64,000 nt of DNA from an uncultured Eubacteriales bacterium (GTDB taxonomy: Bacteria > Bacillota > Clostridia > Oscillospirales > CAG-272), in the NCBI GenBank assembly GCA_934467415.1, contig CAKSLQ010000001.1:62001-126000 (forward strand), in the 5' to 3' direction. Shown here piece by piece: positions 24,578-32,387 of the stretch. The notes beneath the pieces are model-generated. The model saw only the letters and a list, made by a program, of their open reading frames with translations. It was not told the origin of the DNA and did not search any database. A program made the translations under genes and the position numbers. The stretch's first letter is position 1. Each line of letters starts with the position of its first letter.

Positions 24578-25341
24578 GTCCGCTCCTTGAATCTTCCGTT
24601 CTCATAGATGAACTGTGTTTCTTCCGTGTAAACCGTGTGCGCCGCGTCGGCATACAAAAACAGCGGCTTTTCAAATATCAGCCCGGCCGCCGCGCCTTTT
24701 TTGCCCTCGACGAGGATCAGTGACGGTGCGCGTTCGGTATCGGGGCAGACGGCCACGAGCCGCTTCGGTTCAATGCCTGCATCCTGCATGGCGCGGAACA
24801 GCTCTGCCGTGCGCTCGGGACGGTAGACCGCGTAGAAAATGCCGCCGTATTTGAGGCAGCGGCCCGCCGCCGCGCAGAAGTCGCCGATGCCGCCGAGCAG
24901 CTCGTGCCGGGCGATGGCTTTTGCGCCGTGGTCATTGGTTTTGCCGCTCCCGGCGCGCATGTACGGCGGATTGGTCAGCACGGCGTCACATTCGCCGCCG
25001 AGATCAGCGGGGGTCAGTGCGCGCAGGTCGCGCTCCACACAGAAAATGCGGTCCTCCATGCGGTTGACCGCGGCATTCCGCCGGATCAGATCGCAGAAAT
25101 CCGCCTGTGCCTCCACGGAAAAGAGCTTTGCATACTTGCCGCGAGCGGCGACAAGAAGCGAGACGATACCTGTGCCCGCGCCGAGGTCGGCGGCGACACC
25201 GCTTCCGCTGCCGCGCGCAAAGGCGGCAAGCAGCAGGGCATCCGTGCCGAAGGTCAGCCCGTCTTTCTTCTGAATCAGCGTAATATTCTCATTGACCGTA
25301 TCCAGCCGCTCGCCGTCGAGCAGCGTCACATTTGCTTCCAT
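24574..25341 (-). CDS. tRNA1(Val) (adenine37-N6)-methyltransferase-like protein
   Basis: A 255-residue SAM-dependent methyltransferase of the TrmN6/YfiC group (B. subtilis YabB). Motif I is ADLGAGTGIVSLLVA (about residues 50-64), and the N6-adenine catalytic motif is NPPY (about 128-131). It is expected to modify A37 of a tRNA. The ribosome binding site is weak (GGGAT adjacent to the ATG), and a hairpin of the upstream ferredoxin gene ends about 14 bases before the start. It overlaps rsmI by 4 bases. Confidence 0.88.
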   Translation of the reverse strand: MEANVTLLDGERLDTVNENITLIQKKDGLTFGTDALLLAAFARGSGSGVAADLGAGTGIVSLLVAARGKYAKLFSVEAQADFCDLIRRNAAVNRMEDRIFCVERDLRALTPADLGGECDAVLTNPPYMRAGSGKTNDHGAKAIARHELLGGIGDFCAAAGRCLKYGGIFYAVYRPERTAELFRAMQDAGIEPKRLVAVCPDTERAPSLILVEGKKGAAAGLIFEKPLFLYADAAHTVYTEETQFIYENGRFKERT

Positions 25342-25355
25342 ATCCCATTAAATCA

Positions 25356-25388
25356 AGAAGCGGATGCGATAGAATCGGATCCGCTTCT
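25356..25388 (-). terminator. Hairpin after the small ferredoxin gene
   Basis: A 10-bp stem (25388-25379 with 25365-25356) extended by an inner CGAT/ATCG pair. Few T residues follow on the minus strand, so termination may be incomplete and allow readthrough into trmN. Confidence 0.55.
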
Positions 25389-25412
25389 CTTATGTATTCG
25401 TTTGTCGGCGAA

Positions 25413-25583
25413 TTATTCGGCAGCGGGAGCGCCTACGGGACATACGCCCGCACAAGCACCGCACTCAACGCACTTATCTGCGTCGATGACCATCTTGCCG
25501 TCCTTTTCGCTGATCGCCTCTACGGGACATTCGCTCTCGCAAGCGCCGCAAGCGATGCAATCATCGGAAATCTTGTATGCCAT
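25413..25583 (-). CDS. Small 2[4Fe-4S] ferredoxin
   Basis: A 56-residue clostridial-type ferredoxin with two C-x2-C-x2-C-x3-CP motifs (Cys 9, 12, 15, 19 and 38, 41, 44, 48), followed by a short VGAPAAE tail. It carries low-potential electrons, for example between pyruvate:ferredoxin oxidoreductase and hydrogenase. GGAGG precedes the ATG at 25583. It is inserted between ricT and trmN, genes that in B. subtilis flank yabA. It has its own promoter and hairpin, so it is probably transcribed alone. Confidence 0.93.
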   Translation of the reverse strand: MAYKISDDCIACGACESECPVEAISEKDGKMVIDADKCVECGACAGVCPVGAPAAE

Positions 25584-25613
25584 GTTCAAACACCTCCGTT
25601 AAAGATTTATTTC

Positions 25614-25641
25614 ATTGTAGCATAAATTACGGAAAAATCAA
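25614..25641 (-). promoter_or_regulatory. Probable sigma-A promoter of the ferredoxin gene
   Basis: On the minus strand TTGATT (25641-25636), 16-nt spacer, TACAAT (25619-25614), 30 bases before the ATG. Confidence 0.6.
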
Positions 25642-25657
25642 GAGCAATCGCAAAAAT

Positions 25658-26677
25658 TTACGGATTATTTTCTTCCTTTTTCACATCTTTTTTCTCTTTT
25701 TGCTTTTCCTTCGGCTCTTTTGCGTCGCCGCCTGCCTGCTGCGGCGGCTTCTTGTTCTTCAAAAACAGCACGGTGACGTCCTCACAGGGGAAGGCGCGCG
25801 GTGCTTCCGGCTTGTCTTCCAGCTTTATTTTGACCAGTCCTGCAAGCGGGCTGGTTTCGACGACGACGCCTTTTCCGGCGCTTGTCTGCACGGTCGCGCC
25901 CATCGGCGGCGTGCGGCGGATGGCCTCCTCGTAGGTCTCATGCTCAAAGCGCAGGCAGCACATCAGTCTGCCGCATGCGCCGGAAATTTTGGCGGAGTTG
26001 AGCGAGAAATTCTGCTCCTTGGCCATCTTTATGGAGACCTGTGCAAAGTCGGACAGAAAAGTGCTGCAGCAGAACGGCCTGCCGCAGACGCCGAGACCGC
26101 CGCACAGCTTGGCTTCGTCACGGATGCCGATCTGGCGCAGCTCGATGCGGGTGCAGAAGACGGCGGCGAGATCCTTGACAAGGTCGCGGAAATCGACGCG
26201 GCCGTCCGAAGTGAAGTAAAAGAGCAACTTGGCATTGTCGAAGGTATATTCCGCGCCGACCAGATTCATGTCGAGCTTGTGCTCGGCGATCTTCTTCTTG
26301 CAGATATCATATGCTTCAGCCTCTTTTCTGTGATTTTCCTCGGCGCGGCGCAGGTCATTCTGCGTCGCAACGCGGATCACGGGGCGGAGCGGCGGCACGA
26401 TCTCTTTTTCGGAGACCGTTTTGTTGGCCAGCGCCACCGAGACCAGCTCGAGACCGCGTGCCGTGTCCACGATCACGCTGTCGCCGACCTTGGCAACGTT
26501 TTTGCCCGCCGCAAAATAGTAGGTCTTGCAGCCCTGCTTGAAGCGAACGCCGATGATCTCGACCTTTTTCTCGGGCGCCGCGGCCTTTTCTGCCGGGGTC
26601 GGAGCGGCGGCACGGGAGGACGCCGCGGTCTCCGTTTGCTTTTCGGTATAGTCAGTCATATCAGTCATATCAGTCAT
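25658..26677 (-). CDS. ricT: PSP1-domain protein RicT (YaaT)
   Basis: A 339-residue protein. A ~35-residue low-complexity N-terminus is followed by the PSP1/YaaT domain (about 38-280) and a Lys/Glu/Pro-rich tail. The conserved cysteines expected for RicT are present in KLCGGLGVCGRPFCCSTFL and GACGRLMCCLRFE; in B. subtilis the RicA-RicF-RicT complex binds [4Fe-4S] clusters and affects RNA maturation by RNase Y, biofilm formation and sporulation. The N-terminus has three tandem 9-bp units giving MTDMTDMTD and three possible starts; the first has the best-spaced GAGG site. holB is directly upstream, the conserved order. Confidence 0.92.
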   Translation of the reverse strand: MTDMTDMTDYTEKQTETAASSRAAAPTPAEKAAAPEKKVEIIGVRFKQGCKTYYFAAGKNVAKVGDSVIVDTARGLELVSVALANKTVSEKEIVPPLRPVIRVATQNDLRRAEENHRKEAEAYDICKKKIAEHKLDMNLVGAEYTFDNAKLLFYFTSDGRVDFRDLVKDLAAVFCTRIELRQIGIRDEAKLCGGLGVCGRPFCCSTFLSDFAQVSIKMAKEQNFSLNSAKISGACGRLMCCLRFEHETYEEAIRRTPPMGATVQTSAGKGVVVETSPLAGLVKIKLEDKPEAPRAFPCEDVTVLFLKNKKPPQQAGGDAKEPKEKQKEKKDVKKEENNP

Positions 26678-26694
26678 ATATGTTCCTCGATTCG

Positions 26695-27717
26695 TTAATT
26701 CATCATGATGCTGCGCATGTCGTCCATCAGCGAAACGGCAGCAAGACGGGCATCCATGTTGAGGCGCAGATCGGCCAGCAGCCGGTCAATCGCTTCAATC
26801 ACGGAGATGGCCTTGGCGACGGTGATCTTCATGGTATAGGTTTCGGCGCGGTCACTGCTCTCAAAAAAGAGCGGCGCGGCGTCCGGCGCTTTTTGCAGCA
26901 CGGCGACGTCGCGGAACGCCCGCTGCAGCATACCGAGCCATTCGCAGAGCGCGTCCGACTGCGCCGGCAGCGTGTCACAGAGCAGGCCGAGTCCTGCCGC
27001 GGCCGGTGCGGTGAGCGCATCCAGGACGGTGTAAGTCAGCTCGCGTGCGGCATTGTACTTTTCCGCGTCCTCGCACAGAAACATGGCCTCGCCGATGCTG
27101 CCGCCCGCCGAGAGCAGGACGGAGGCGAGCTTTTCCGGATCGGAAGCCGCCATTTCGCGGGCGCGCGGCGAATGCTCGAGCAGGTAGGCGCGCACATCGC
27201 TTTGCGGGAGAGCTTCGGTATAGAGGATCGGCGCGCGGCTTTTGATCGTATCGAGCAGGCCGGCGACATTGGAACACAGGAGAAGAAATACCGCATAATG
27301 CGGCGGTTCTTCCAGCATTTTGAGAAACGCATTCTGCGCGCTCGCATTCATCAGTTCCGTGTGCTCGAGGATATAAACGCGCTTATCCAGCTCGTTCGGC
27401 GCGATGTAAAGCCCATCTTTAATCTCGCGGATCAGGCTGACGGAAAACTCCTTCTTGTCCGCTTCCTTGCGGATGACGAAGACATCCGGCGAAAAGCCGC
27501 CGAGGATCTTTTTACAGCTGTCGCATTCGCCGCAGGGCAGCGTGTGCTTGTTCTTGCAGGCGAGCGCGGCTGCAATCTGCATGGCGATCGTCATTTTGCC
27601 GCTGCCGTCCCTGCCCGCAAGGATATAGGCGTGCGGGAAGCGGTCATTTTCGATCTCCGCGGCGAGGCGGCGCTTCAGTTTATCGTTTCCGATGACGGTG
27701 GGAAAACAGATTTCCAT
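26695..27717 (-). CDS. holB: DNA polymerase III delta' subunit
   Basis: A 340-residue clamp-loader AAA+ protein. The Walker A region is modified (AGRDGSGKMTIAMQIA, about residues 30-45), the Zn-binding Cys set is C-x8-GECDSCKK, and the sensor-like LKMLEEPPHYAVFLL motif follows. It works with the dnaX product encoded at 28.2 kb. I use the ATG at 27717, 6 bases after AGGAGG; an upstream ATG overlaps that site. ricT follows by 17 bases, and a consensus promoter lies upstream. Confidence 0.92.
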   Translation of the reverse strand: MEICFPTVIGNDKLKRRLAAEIENDRFPHAYILAGRDGSGKMTIAMQIAAALACKNKHTLPCGECDSCKKILGGFSPDVFVIRKEADKKEFSVSLIREIKDGLYIAPNELDKRVYILEHTELMNASAQNAFLKMLEEPPHYAVFLLLCSNVAGLLDTIKSRAPILYTEALPQSDVRAYLLEHSPRAREMAASDPEKLASVLLSAGGSIGEAMFLCEDAEKYNAARELTYTVLDALTAPAAAGLGLLCDTLPAQSDALCEWLGMLQRAFRDVAVLQKAPDAAPLFFESSDRAETYTMKITVAKAISVIEAIDRLLADLRLNMDARLAAVSLMDDMRSIMMN

Positions 27718-27754
27718 GCGGCGCCTCCTCATGATCCGAAAATACAACAATTTA

Positions 27755-27783
27755 ATTATAGCAAAACCGTGCTGCAATGTCAA
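27755..27783 (-). promoter_or_regulatory. Sigma-A promoter of holB-ricT
   Basis: On the minus strand TTGACA (27783-27778), 17-nt spacer, TATAAT (27760-27755): full consensus, divergent from the SRP RNA promoter. Confidence 0.92.
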
Positions 27784-27812
27784 ATGTATTTTAAGGAATT
27801 GGGCCGAAGGTA

Positions 27813-27841
27813 TTGCAAAACACGAAAAAATCTGCTATACT
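27813..27841 (+). promoter_or_regulatory. Sigma-A promoter of the SRP RNA gene
   Basis: TTGCAA (27813-27818), 17-nt spacer, TATACT (27836-27841). The RNA 5' end is expected about 7-20 bases after it. Confidence 0.85.
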
Positions 27842-27861
27842 ATTTGCGAATTAAATATTCG

Positions 27862-28157
27862 GTCATGTAGTAAGGCCATACCAGCCGGGGGGTTAGCGGT
27901 CCTCTGCACTCACAGTCCGCTGCAGTGGGGGTGGATTCCCGGTCTGAGGGCATCGGCGGTGCGGTCTGCGCCGTATCTGACCGCGTTGAAGGATGGGTCC
28001 TGCGCAATCAATGGCTGCGAACCATGTCAGGTGGGGAACCAAGCAGCATTAAGCAGTATGTTTGATGTGCCGCGGGGGCGCCTGTCCCGAGCGGGATGTA
28101 CGGTTAACGCGTATCAAAGATTGCCCGATTTTCGGGTGTATGGTCTTATTATGTGAC
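27862..28157 (+). ncRNA. ffs: Signal recognition particle RNA, large bacterial type
   Basis: The diagnostic helix-8 segment is present (GAACCATGTCAGG near 28019-28031, and AAGCAGCATTAAGCAG then TTTGATGTGCC after it). The apical GGAA loop is flanked by two G-C pairs that are inverted relative to B. subtilis. The 5' part (GCCGGGGGGTTAGCGG at about 27884) forms the Alu domain, so this is the long Firmicute form. The ends (GTCATGTAGTAAGGCCATAC with GTATGGTCTTATTATGTGAC) pair with each other and define the borders to within a few bases. It precedes dnaX-ybaB-recR, as in B. subtilis, and partners with Ffh at 14.4 kb. Confidence 0.95.
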
Positions 28158-28167
28158 TGAGTAGATC

Positions 28168-28204
28168 GGGGCGAGGCGGTTTTTCTGCCCTCGCTTCATT
28201 TTTT
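28168..28204 (+). terminator. Probable terminator of the SRP RNA
   Basis: GCGAGG (28171-28176) pairs with CCTCGC (28189-28194) across a T-rich loop, followed by TTCATTTTTT. It lies just before the dnaX ribosome binding site. Confidence 0.55.
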
Positions 28205-28218
28205 AGGGAGGCATGTCA

Positions 28219-29817
28219 ATGTATCAGGCTCTGTATCGGAAATGGCGTCCCGCTGCATTTGACGATGTCTGCGGGCAGGAGCATATCACCGAGATCTTGA
28301 AGTACGAGACGGCGGAGAACCGCATCTCGCATGCGTATCTTTTCTGCGGCCCGCGCGGCACGGGCAAGACGACCTGCGCAAAAATTCTGGCCAAGGCGAT
28401 CAACTGCCTGTCGCCCGAAAACGGGAATCCGTGCGGCAAATGTGCGGCCTGCCGTGCAATCGAGAGCGAGAGCGCAACCGACGTGCTGGAGATGGACGCG
28501 GCGTCCAACAACGGCGTCGATGCGGTGCGCGCCATCCGTGACGAGGTGGCCTATACGCCGTCCGGGCTGAAATACCGCGTGTACATCGTCGATGAGGTGC
28601 ACATGCTGTCGATCTCGGCGTTCAACGCGCTGCTGAAAACGCTGGAGGAACCGCCTGCGCACGTCGTGTTCATCCTGGCGACGACCGAGCTGCAAAAGCT
28701 GCCCGCGACGATCGTTTCGCGCTGCCAGCGGTTTGATTTCCGTCGGATCGCCACCGACGCGATTGCCGGCAGGCTGCTCTATATCGCAAAGCAGGAGAAA
28801 ATTTCGCTGACCGAGGGAGCGGCGCGCATCCTTGCCAAGCATGCCGCGGGCGGCATGCGCGACGCCATCAGCCTGCTTGACCTGTGCAGCAGCGGCGGCG
28901 AGACGCTGGATGAAGCGTATGTCACGGCGTCGCTCGGCATCAACAGTACGGAAAGCCTGTATGCGCTGGTCCGTGCCGTTCGCGCGCGTGACTATGAGCA
29001 GATTTTTGAATTTGTCCGCACGGTTGCCGAATCGTCGGTCGATCTGGCGGTTTCCTGGCTGGACCTTCTGTCGCTTTACAGGGACATGCTGGTCGTCAGG
29101 ACCGCGAAGCGCGCGTCCCTCTATCTCGATGTGACCGAGGCGGAAGCGGAGCGGCTGACCGAGCTTGCCGCGCTCTTTACGCCGGAAGAGCTGCTGTGCC
29201 ATCTGCGTCTGCTCGACGATGCGCTCGTCCGGATGCAGCGCAGCGGATCGACGAAGCGGATGATCGCGGAGATGGCGCTCATCAAGCTGTGCGACCCGCG
29301 GCTGTCGGACGATCCGTCGGCGATGCTGGCGCGCATTGCGGCCGCGGAAGAAAAGATTGCGCGGCTCTCGCTCGGCATCCCGGACGCGCCCGCGTCCCCG
29401 TCTGCCGAAAAGACAGAGAAGGTCAAAGCGCAGGCGTCGGTGCCTGCGGTTGAGACGGCGCCCGCAGACGAAAAGCCGACGGTACAGCCTGCGCCCGAAA
29501 AGACCCAATCGGCGCTGAAGCCGCTCGGTTACTGGCTGGAGCTGGTCGAAGCGCTCTCGAAGGAGAACCGCAGCGCCATGGGCATGCGGGACGGTTCGCG
29601 CGGATATGCGGATGCGGCGAATGACCGCATCGTGGTGCGTTTCGGCGACAAATTCACGATGAAGATGATGTCCGGCGACGCCGCCAAGGCAACGCTTGCC
29701 GTACAGATTTCCACCCGCGAAGGCAGAAATATTCCGCCGGAGCGCATTGCATACGAATATGTGGAAAAAGGCGATGCCGACGACGACGATTTCTTTGATA
29801 AACTCGACAATATTTAA
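28219..29817 (+). CDS. dnaX: DNA polymerase III gamma/tau subunit
   Basis: A 532-residue AAA+ clamp loader. Walker A is GPRGTGKTTCAKILAKAI (about residues 42-59), the zinc module is C-x8-CGKCAAC, Walker B is VYIVDEVHML (about 116-125), and the SRC motif is IVSRCQRFDF. A Ser/Ala/Glu/Pro linker (about 385-430) separates the loader from a C-terminal tau-like domain. I prefer the ATG at 28219 (MYQALYRKWRP), 7 bases after GGGAGG; the ATG at 28213 is too close to that site. It begins the dnaX-ybaB-recR operon. Confidence 0.95.
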   Translation: MYQALYRKWRPAAFDDVCGQEHITEILKYETAENRISHAYLFCGPRGTGKTTCAKILAKAINCLSPENGNPCGKCAACRAIESESATDVLEMDAASNNGVDAVRAIRDEVAYTPSGLKYRVYIVDEVHMLSISAFNALLKTLEEPPAHVVFILATTELQKLPATIVSRCQRFDFRRIATDAIAGRLLYIAKQEKISLTEGAARILAKHAAGGMRDAISLLDLCSSGGETLDEAYVTASLGINSTESLYALVRAVRARDYEQIFEFVRTVAESSVDLAVSWLDLLSLYRDMLVVRTAKRASLYLDVTEAEAERLTELAALFTPEELLCHLRLLDDALVRMQRSGSTKRMIAEMALIKLCDPRLSDDPSAMLARIAAAEEKIARLSLGIPDAPASPSAEKTEKVKAQASVPAVETAPADEKPTVQPAPEKTQSALKPLGYWLELVEALSKENRSAMGMRDGSRGYADAANDRIVVRFGDKFTMKMMSGDAAKATLAVQISTREGRNIPPERIAYEYVEKGDADDDDFFDKLDNI

Positions 29818-29839
29818 GTGATACGATAAGGAGACAACC

Positions 29840-30184
29840 ATGAGAGCAAATTATCCGAAGGGACTCGGCGGTCCGCAGAACATGAACGGCATGATGAAGC
29901 AGGTGCAGAAGATGCAGGAGGAAATGACCGCGCTGCAGACCGAGCTGGAAGAGCGCGAATATGAGGTCAGCGCAGGCGGCGGAATGGTCAAGGTGAAGAT
30001 CAACGGCAAGCGCGAGATTCTGCACATTGACATTCAGCCCGACATCGTTGATCCCGACGATATCGAGACGCTGGCGGATGTGGTGACGGCGGCGGTCAAC
30101 GAGGCCATCAAAAAGGTTGATTCGACAAGCGAGAGCGAGATGCAGAAGATTACCGGCGGCCTGAACATTCCGGGGCTGCTGTAA
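29840..30184 (+). CDS. YbaB/EbfC-family nucleoid-associated protein
   Basis: A 114-residue protein with a Gly/Met-rich N-terminus, a helical coiled segment (about 20-46) and the core VSAGGGMVKVKINGKREILHIDI, typical of YbaB/EbfC. Members form DNA-binding dimers. It sits between dnaX and recR, the conserved position, 22 bases after dnaX, with an AAGGAG site. Confidence 0.94.
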   Translation: MRANYPKGLGGPQNMNGMMKQVQKMQEEMTALQTELEEREYEVSAGGGMVKVKINGKREILHIDIQPDIVDPDDIETLADVVTAAVNEAIKKVDSTSESEMQKITGGLNIPGLL

Positions 30185-30208
30185 GCTGCGGTTTGCGGGG
30201 GATTCGGA

Positions 30209-30805
30209 ATGACGGAGTATCTTGCGCCGCTGGAGACGCTGATCGAGCAGTTTCGGAAGCTGCCCGGCGTCGGGCGTAAAAGCGCGGTGCGCATGGCGTT
30301 TGCCGTGCTGGATCTGCCGGACGAGGCGGTCGAGGGCTTTTCCGCGGCTCTGCTCGGCGCCAGACGGAAGATTCGGCACTGCGAGGTCTGCCACAATTTT
30401 TCCGTGGATGCGATCTGTCCGATCTGCGCCGACGACACGCGCGACACATCGCTGATCTGCGTGGTCGAGGACGCAAAGGCCGTACTCGCTTTTGAGAAGA
30501 TCCGCGGCTTCCGCGGTGTCTACCATGTGCTCGGCGGCGTCATCTCGCCGATCAACGGCGTCACGCCGGACAAGCTGCATATTGCCGATCTGGTGAAGCG
30601 CGCCGGGAACGGCGTCCGCGAGGTCATCATCGCGACTAATCCGACCGTTGAGGGCGAGACGACGGCCATGTTCATTTCCAAGCTGCTGAAGCCACTCGGC
30701 GTGCGGGTCAGCCGCCTTGCATACGGCATCCCGGTCGGCGGTGACATCGAATATGCCGACGAGGTCACGCTCAACCGTGCCATCGAAGGCAGACAGGACT
30801 TCTGA
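30209..30805 (+). CDS. recR: Recombination protein RecR
   Basis: A 198-residue protein: helix-hairpin-helix (KLPGVGRKSAVRMAF, about 16-30), the C4 zinc motif C-x2-C...C-x2-C (HCEVCHNFSVDAICPICAD, about 56-74), a Toprim domain (ICVVEDAKAVLAFEK) and a Walker-like C-terminal segment. RecR acts with RecO/RecF in loading RecA at gaps. Last gene of the dnaX operon, 24 bases after ybaB. Confidence 0.96.
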   Translation: MTEYLAPLETLIEQFRKLPGVGRKSAVRMAFAVLDLPDEAVEGFSAALLGARRKIRHCEVCHNFSVDAICPICADDTRDTSLICVVEDAKAVLAFEKIRGFRGVYHVLGGVISPINGVTPDKLHIADLVKRAGNGVREVIIATNPTVEGETTAMFISKLLKPLGVRVSRLAYGIPVGGDIEYADEVTLNRAIEGRQDF

Positions 30806-30813
30806 AAAATAAG

Positions 30814-30846
30814 CGGCTCTCGGGCATATTGTCCGGGAGCCGTTTT
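30814..30846. terminator. Bidirectional terminator between recR and the cysteine desulfurase gene
   Basis: A 12-bp stem with two wobble pairs (30814-30825 with 30831-30842), 5-nt loop, followed by TTTT on the plus strand and by A/T-rich sequence on the minus strand. Confidence 0.75.
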
Positions 30847-31980
30847 CTATTTTGTGCAGATTTCGCCGATGGCATCGGCGATGGCGTCGATGTCGCGAAT
30901 TGTGTTGTAATAGCCCATGCTGATGCGGATGGCGCCCTCTTTGCCGGTATGCAGCGCCGCATGACCGAGCGGGCAGCAGTGGAAGCCGCTGCGCGTACAG
31001 ATATCGCGCGCGTCGAGCCCCTCGGCGATGCGGTTGACCGGGACATTCGCGTTCTCGTAGAGGACGATTCCGGTTTCGGGCAGGCGTGTACCGTGCAGGA
31101 TGCTGCCCGGAATGCGGGACAGCAGGCGGCACAGTTCGGCGGCGAGTGCGGTTTCGTGCGCGTTGATCTTGCGCACGCCGATATCGCGGACGAGCCGCAC
31201 CGAGGCATCCAGCGCCGCGATTGCCGGCGTCGGCATCGTGCCGCCCTCAAAGCGCTCGGGCAGCTCGCCGTCCATGGCGGCGGAAAGGGAATTGATGCCG
31301 TTTCCGCCCTCGATGACGGTGCGCATCGGCTGTACATCGCCGAAAATGACAAAGCCGAGCCCCTGCGGGCCGTACAAGCCCTTGTGTGCCGGGGCGCAGA
31401 GGGCGTCAACCGAGCAGCGCTTCATGTCGATCTCGACGATCCCGGCGCTCTGCGCCGCATCGACGATAAAGAGAATGCCGTGCTTTCGGCAGAAGCCGCC
31501 GATCTCCCGGATGGGAAAGACGCGGCCGCAGAGATTGGAGGCGTGGAGCATCACCAGCAGCTTTGTCTGCGGCGTCACCTTTGCGCGCAGCTCGGCGAGG
31601 ATCCGGTCGGTCGGCTGCAGCACATTGAAGGTGTCCAAGGTGATTTTGCCGCACTCTTTCAGCGCCCGAACAGGGCGATAGACCGAATTGTGCTCCATGT
31701 TGCTGATGAGCACATGTGCCCCCGGCGTGTACAGCGATTTGATCGCAAGGTTGAGTGCATAGGTTGTATTCAGCGTAAAGACCACGTTCTCTGGCTTGTC
31801 ACTGCCGAAGAAGGACGCGAGCGTCTGCCTGCATTCATAAATCTTTTCTGCGGCGCGCAGGGAAAGGACATGCCCGCTTCGCCCCGGATTGCCGCCGTAT
31901 TCGCGGATGCATCTGCTCATTTCCGCGACGACACAGTCCGGCTTCGGAAACGTGGTCGCGGCGTTGTCAAGATAGATCAT
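30847..31980 (-). CDS. Cysteine desulfurase-family aminotransferase (class V, EF2568-like)
   Basis: A 377-residue PLP enzyme. The start IYLDNAATTFPKP, the PLP Lys in CAPAHKGLYGPQGLG (about residues 190-204) and the active-site Cys in RSGFHCCPLGHAAL (about 331-344) are all present. The compact form resembles the EF2568/TIGR01977 group, which is often near selenium-related genes, rather than housekeeping IscS. It would mobilise sulfur, or release Se from selenocysteine. It overlaps the upstream DUF3343 gene by 4 bases, which supports a joint role in Se/S delivery. Confidence 0.88.
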   Translation of the reverse strand: MIYLDNAATTFPKPDCVVAEMSRCIREYGGNPGRSGHVLSLRAAEKIYECRQTLASFFGSDKPENVVFTLNTTYALNLAIKSLYTPGAHVLISNMEHNSVYRPVRALKECGKITLDTFNVLQPTDRILAELRAKVTPQTKLLVMLHASNLCGRVFPIREIGGFCRKHGILFIVDAAQSAGIVEIDMKRCSVDALCAPAHKGLYGPQGLGFVIFGDVQPMRTVIEGGNGINSLSAAMDGELPERFEGGTMPTPAIAALDASVRLVRDIGVRKINAHETALAAELCRLLSRIPGSILHGTRLPETGIVLYENANVPVNRIAEGLDARDICTRSGFHCCPLGHAALHTGKEGAIRISMGYYNTIRDIDAIADAIGEICTK

Positions 31981-32195
31981 TCCGTATATTCTTCATAGGC
32001 GATGCCCGCGAAGGACAAGGCCCTTGCAATGTTGCCTTTCTGCGCGCAGGAAAACTCGATGCCGTAGACACAGCCGCGGCGGTCGCGCGCAGAACTGATT
32101 TTGGTGGTGCTGACCGGGATGGAGTGCTCCGCAAGGATGCGCTTTGCCTTCATCGCCTGCGTCACCGACCCGGTCGTAAAGATGCATTTGGACAT
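31977..32195 (-). CDS. DUF3343 putative Se/S carrier protein
   Basis: A 72-residue DUF3343 protein. An N-terminal FTTGSVTQAMKAKRIL and the C-terminal GCVYGIEFSCAQKGNIARAL segment carry the two conserved Cys (about residues 42 and 50). The family has been proposed to carry selenium or sulfur and co-occurs with the EF2568-type desulfurase. I use the ATG at 32195, preceded by GGAG at 7 bases; the longer frame upstream has no support. The function is inferred from family and context. Confidence 0.82.
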   Translation of the reverse strand: MSKCIFTTGSVTQAMKAKRILAEHSIPVSTTKISSARDRRGCVYGIEFSCAQKGNIARALSFAGIAYEEYTE

Positions 32196-32328
32196 AACCG
32201 ATCTCCGTTTTCTGAATTGCCCGCACTGTATTTTATGCTGCGGATGGGAAAAACGACAGAAAGCTCTGCGGCCGTTCGTGCAAAACGCAAGAAAATTGTG
32301 CATTTTTTGCAGAAAGTTTGCAGGAATC

Positions 32329-32357
32329 TTGAAAAAGCGAAATGTTTGGTGTATAAT
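32329..32357 (+). promoter_or_regulatory. Sigma-A promoter of the MBL-fold gene (and gltX-glnS)
   Basis: TTGAAA (32329-32334), 17-nt spacer, TATAAT (32352-32357), 30 bases before the ATG. The genes that follow are closely spaced. Confidence 0.88.
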
Positions 32358-32387
32358 AAGCTGTATCTATCCAACATGAGGTGTTTT

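Noticed and set aside
28213..28218. ATG at 28213 as the dnaX start
   Set aside because: It is only one base from GGGAGG; the next ATG at 28219 has correct spacing and the family N-terminus MYQALYRKWRP.
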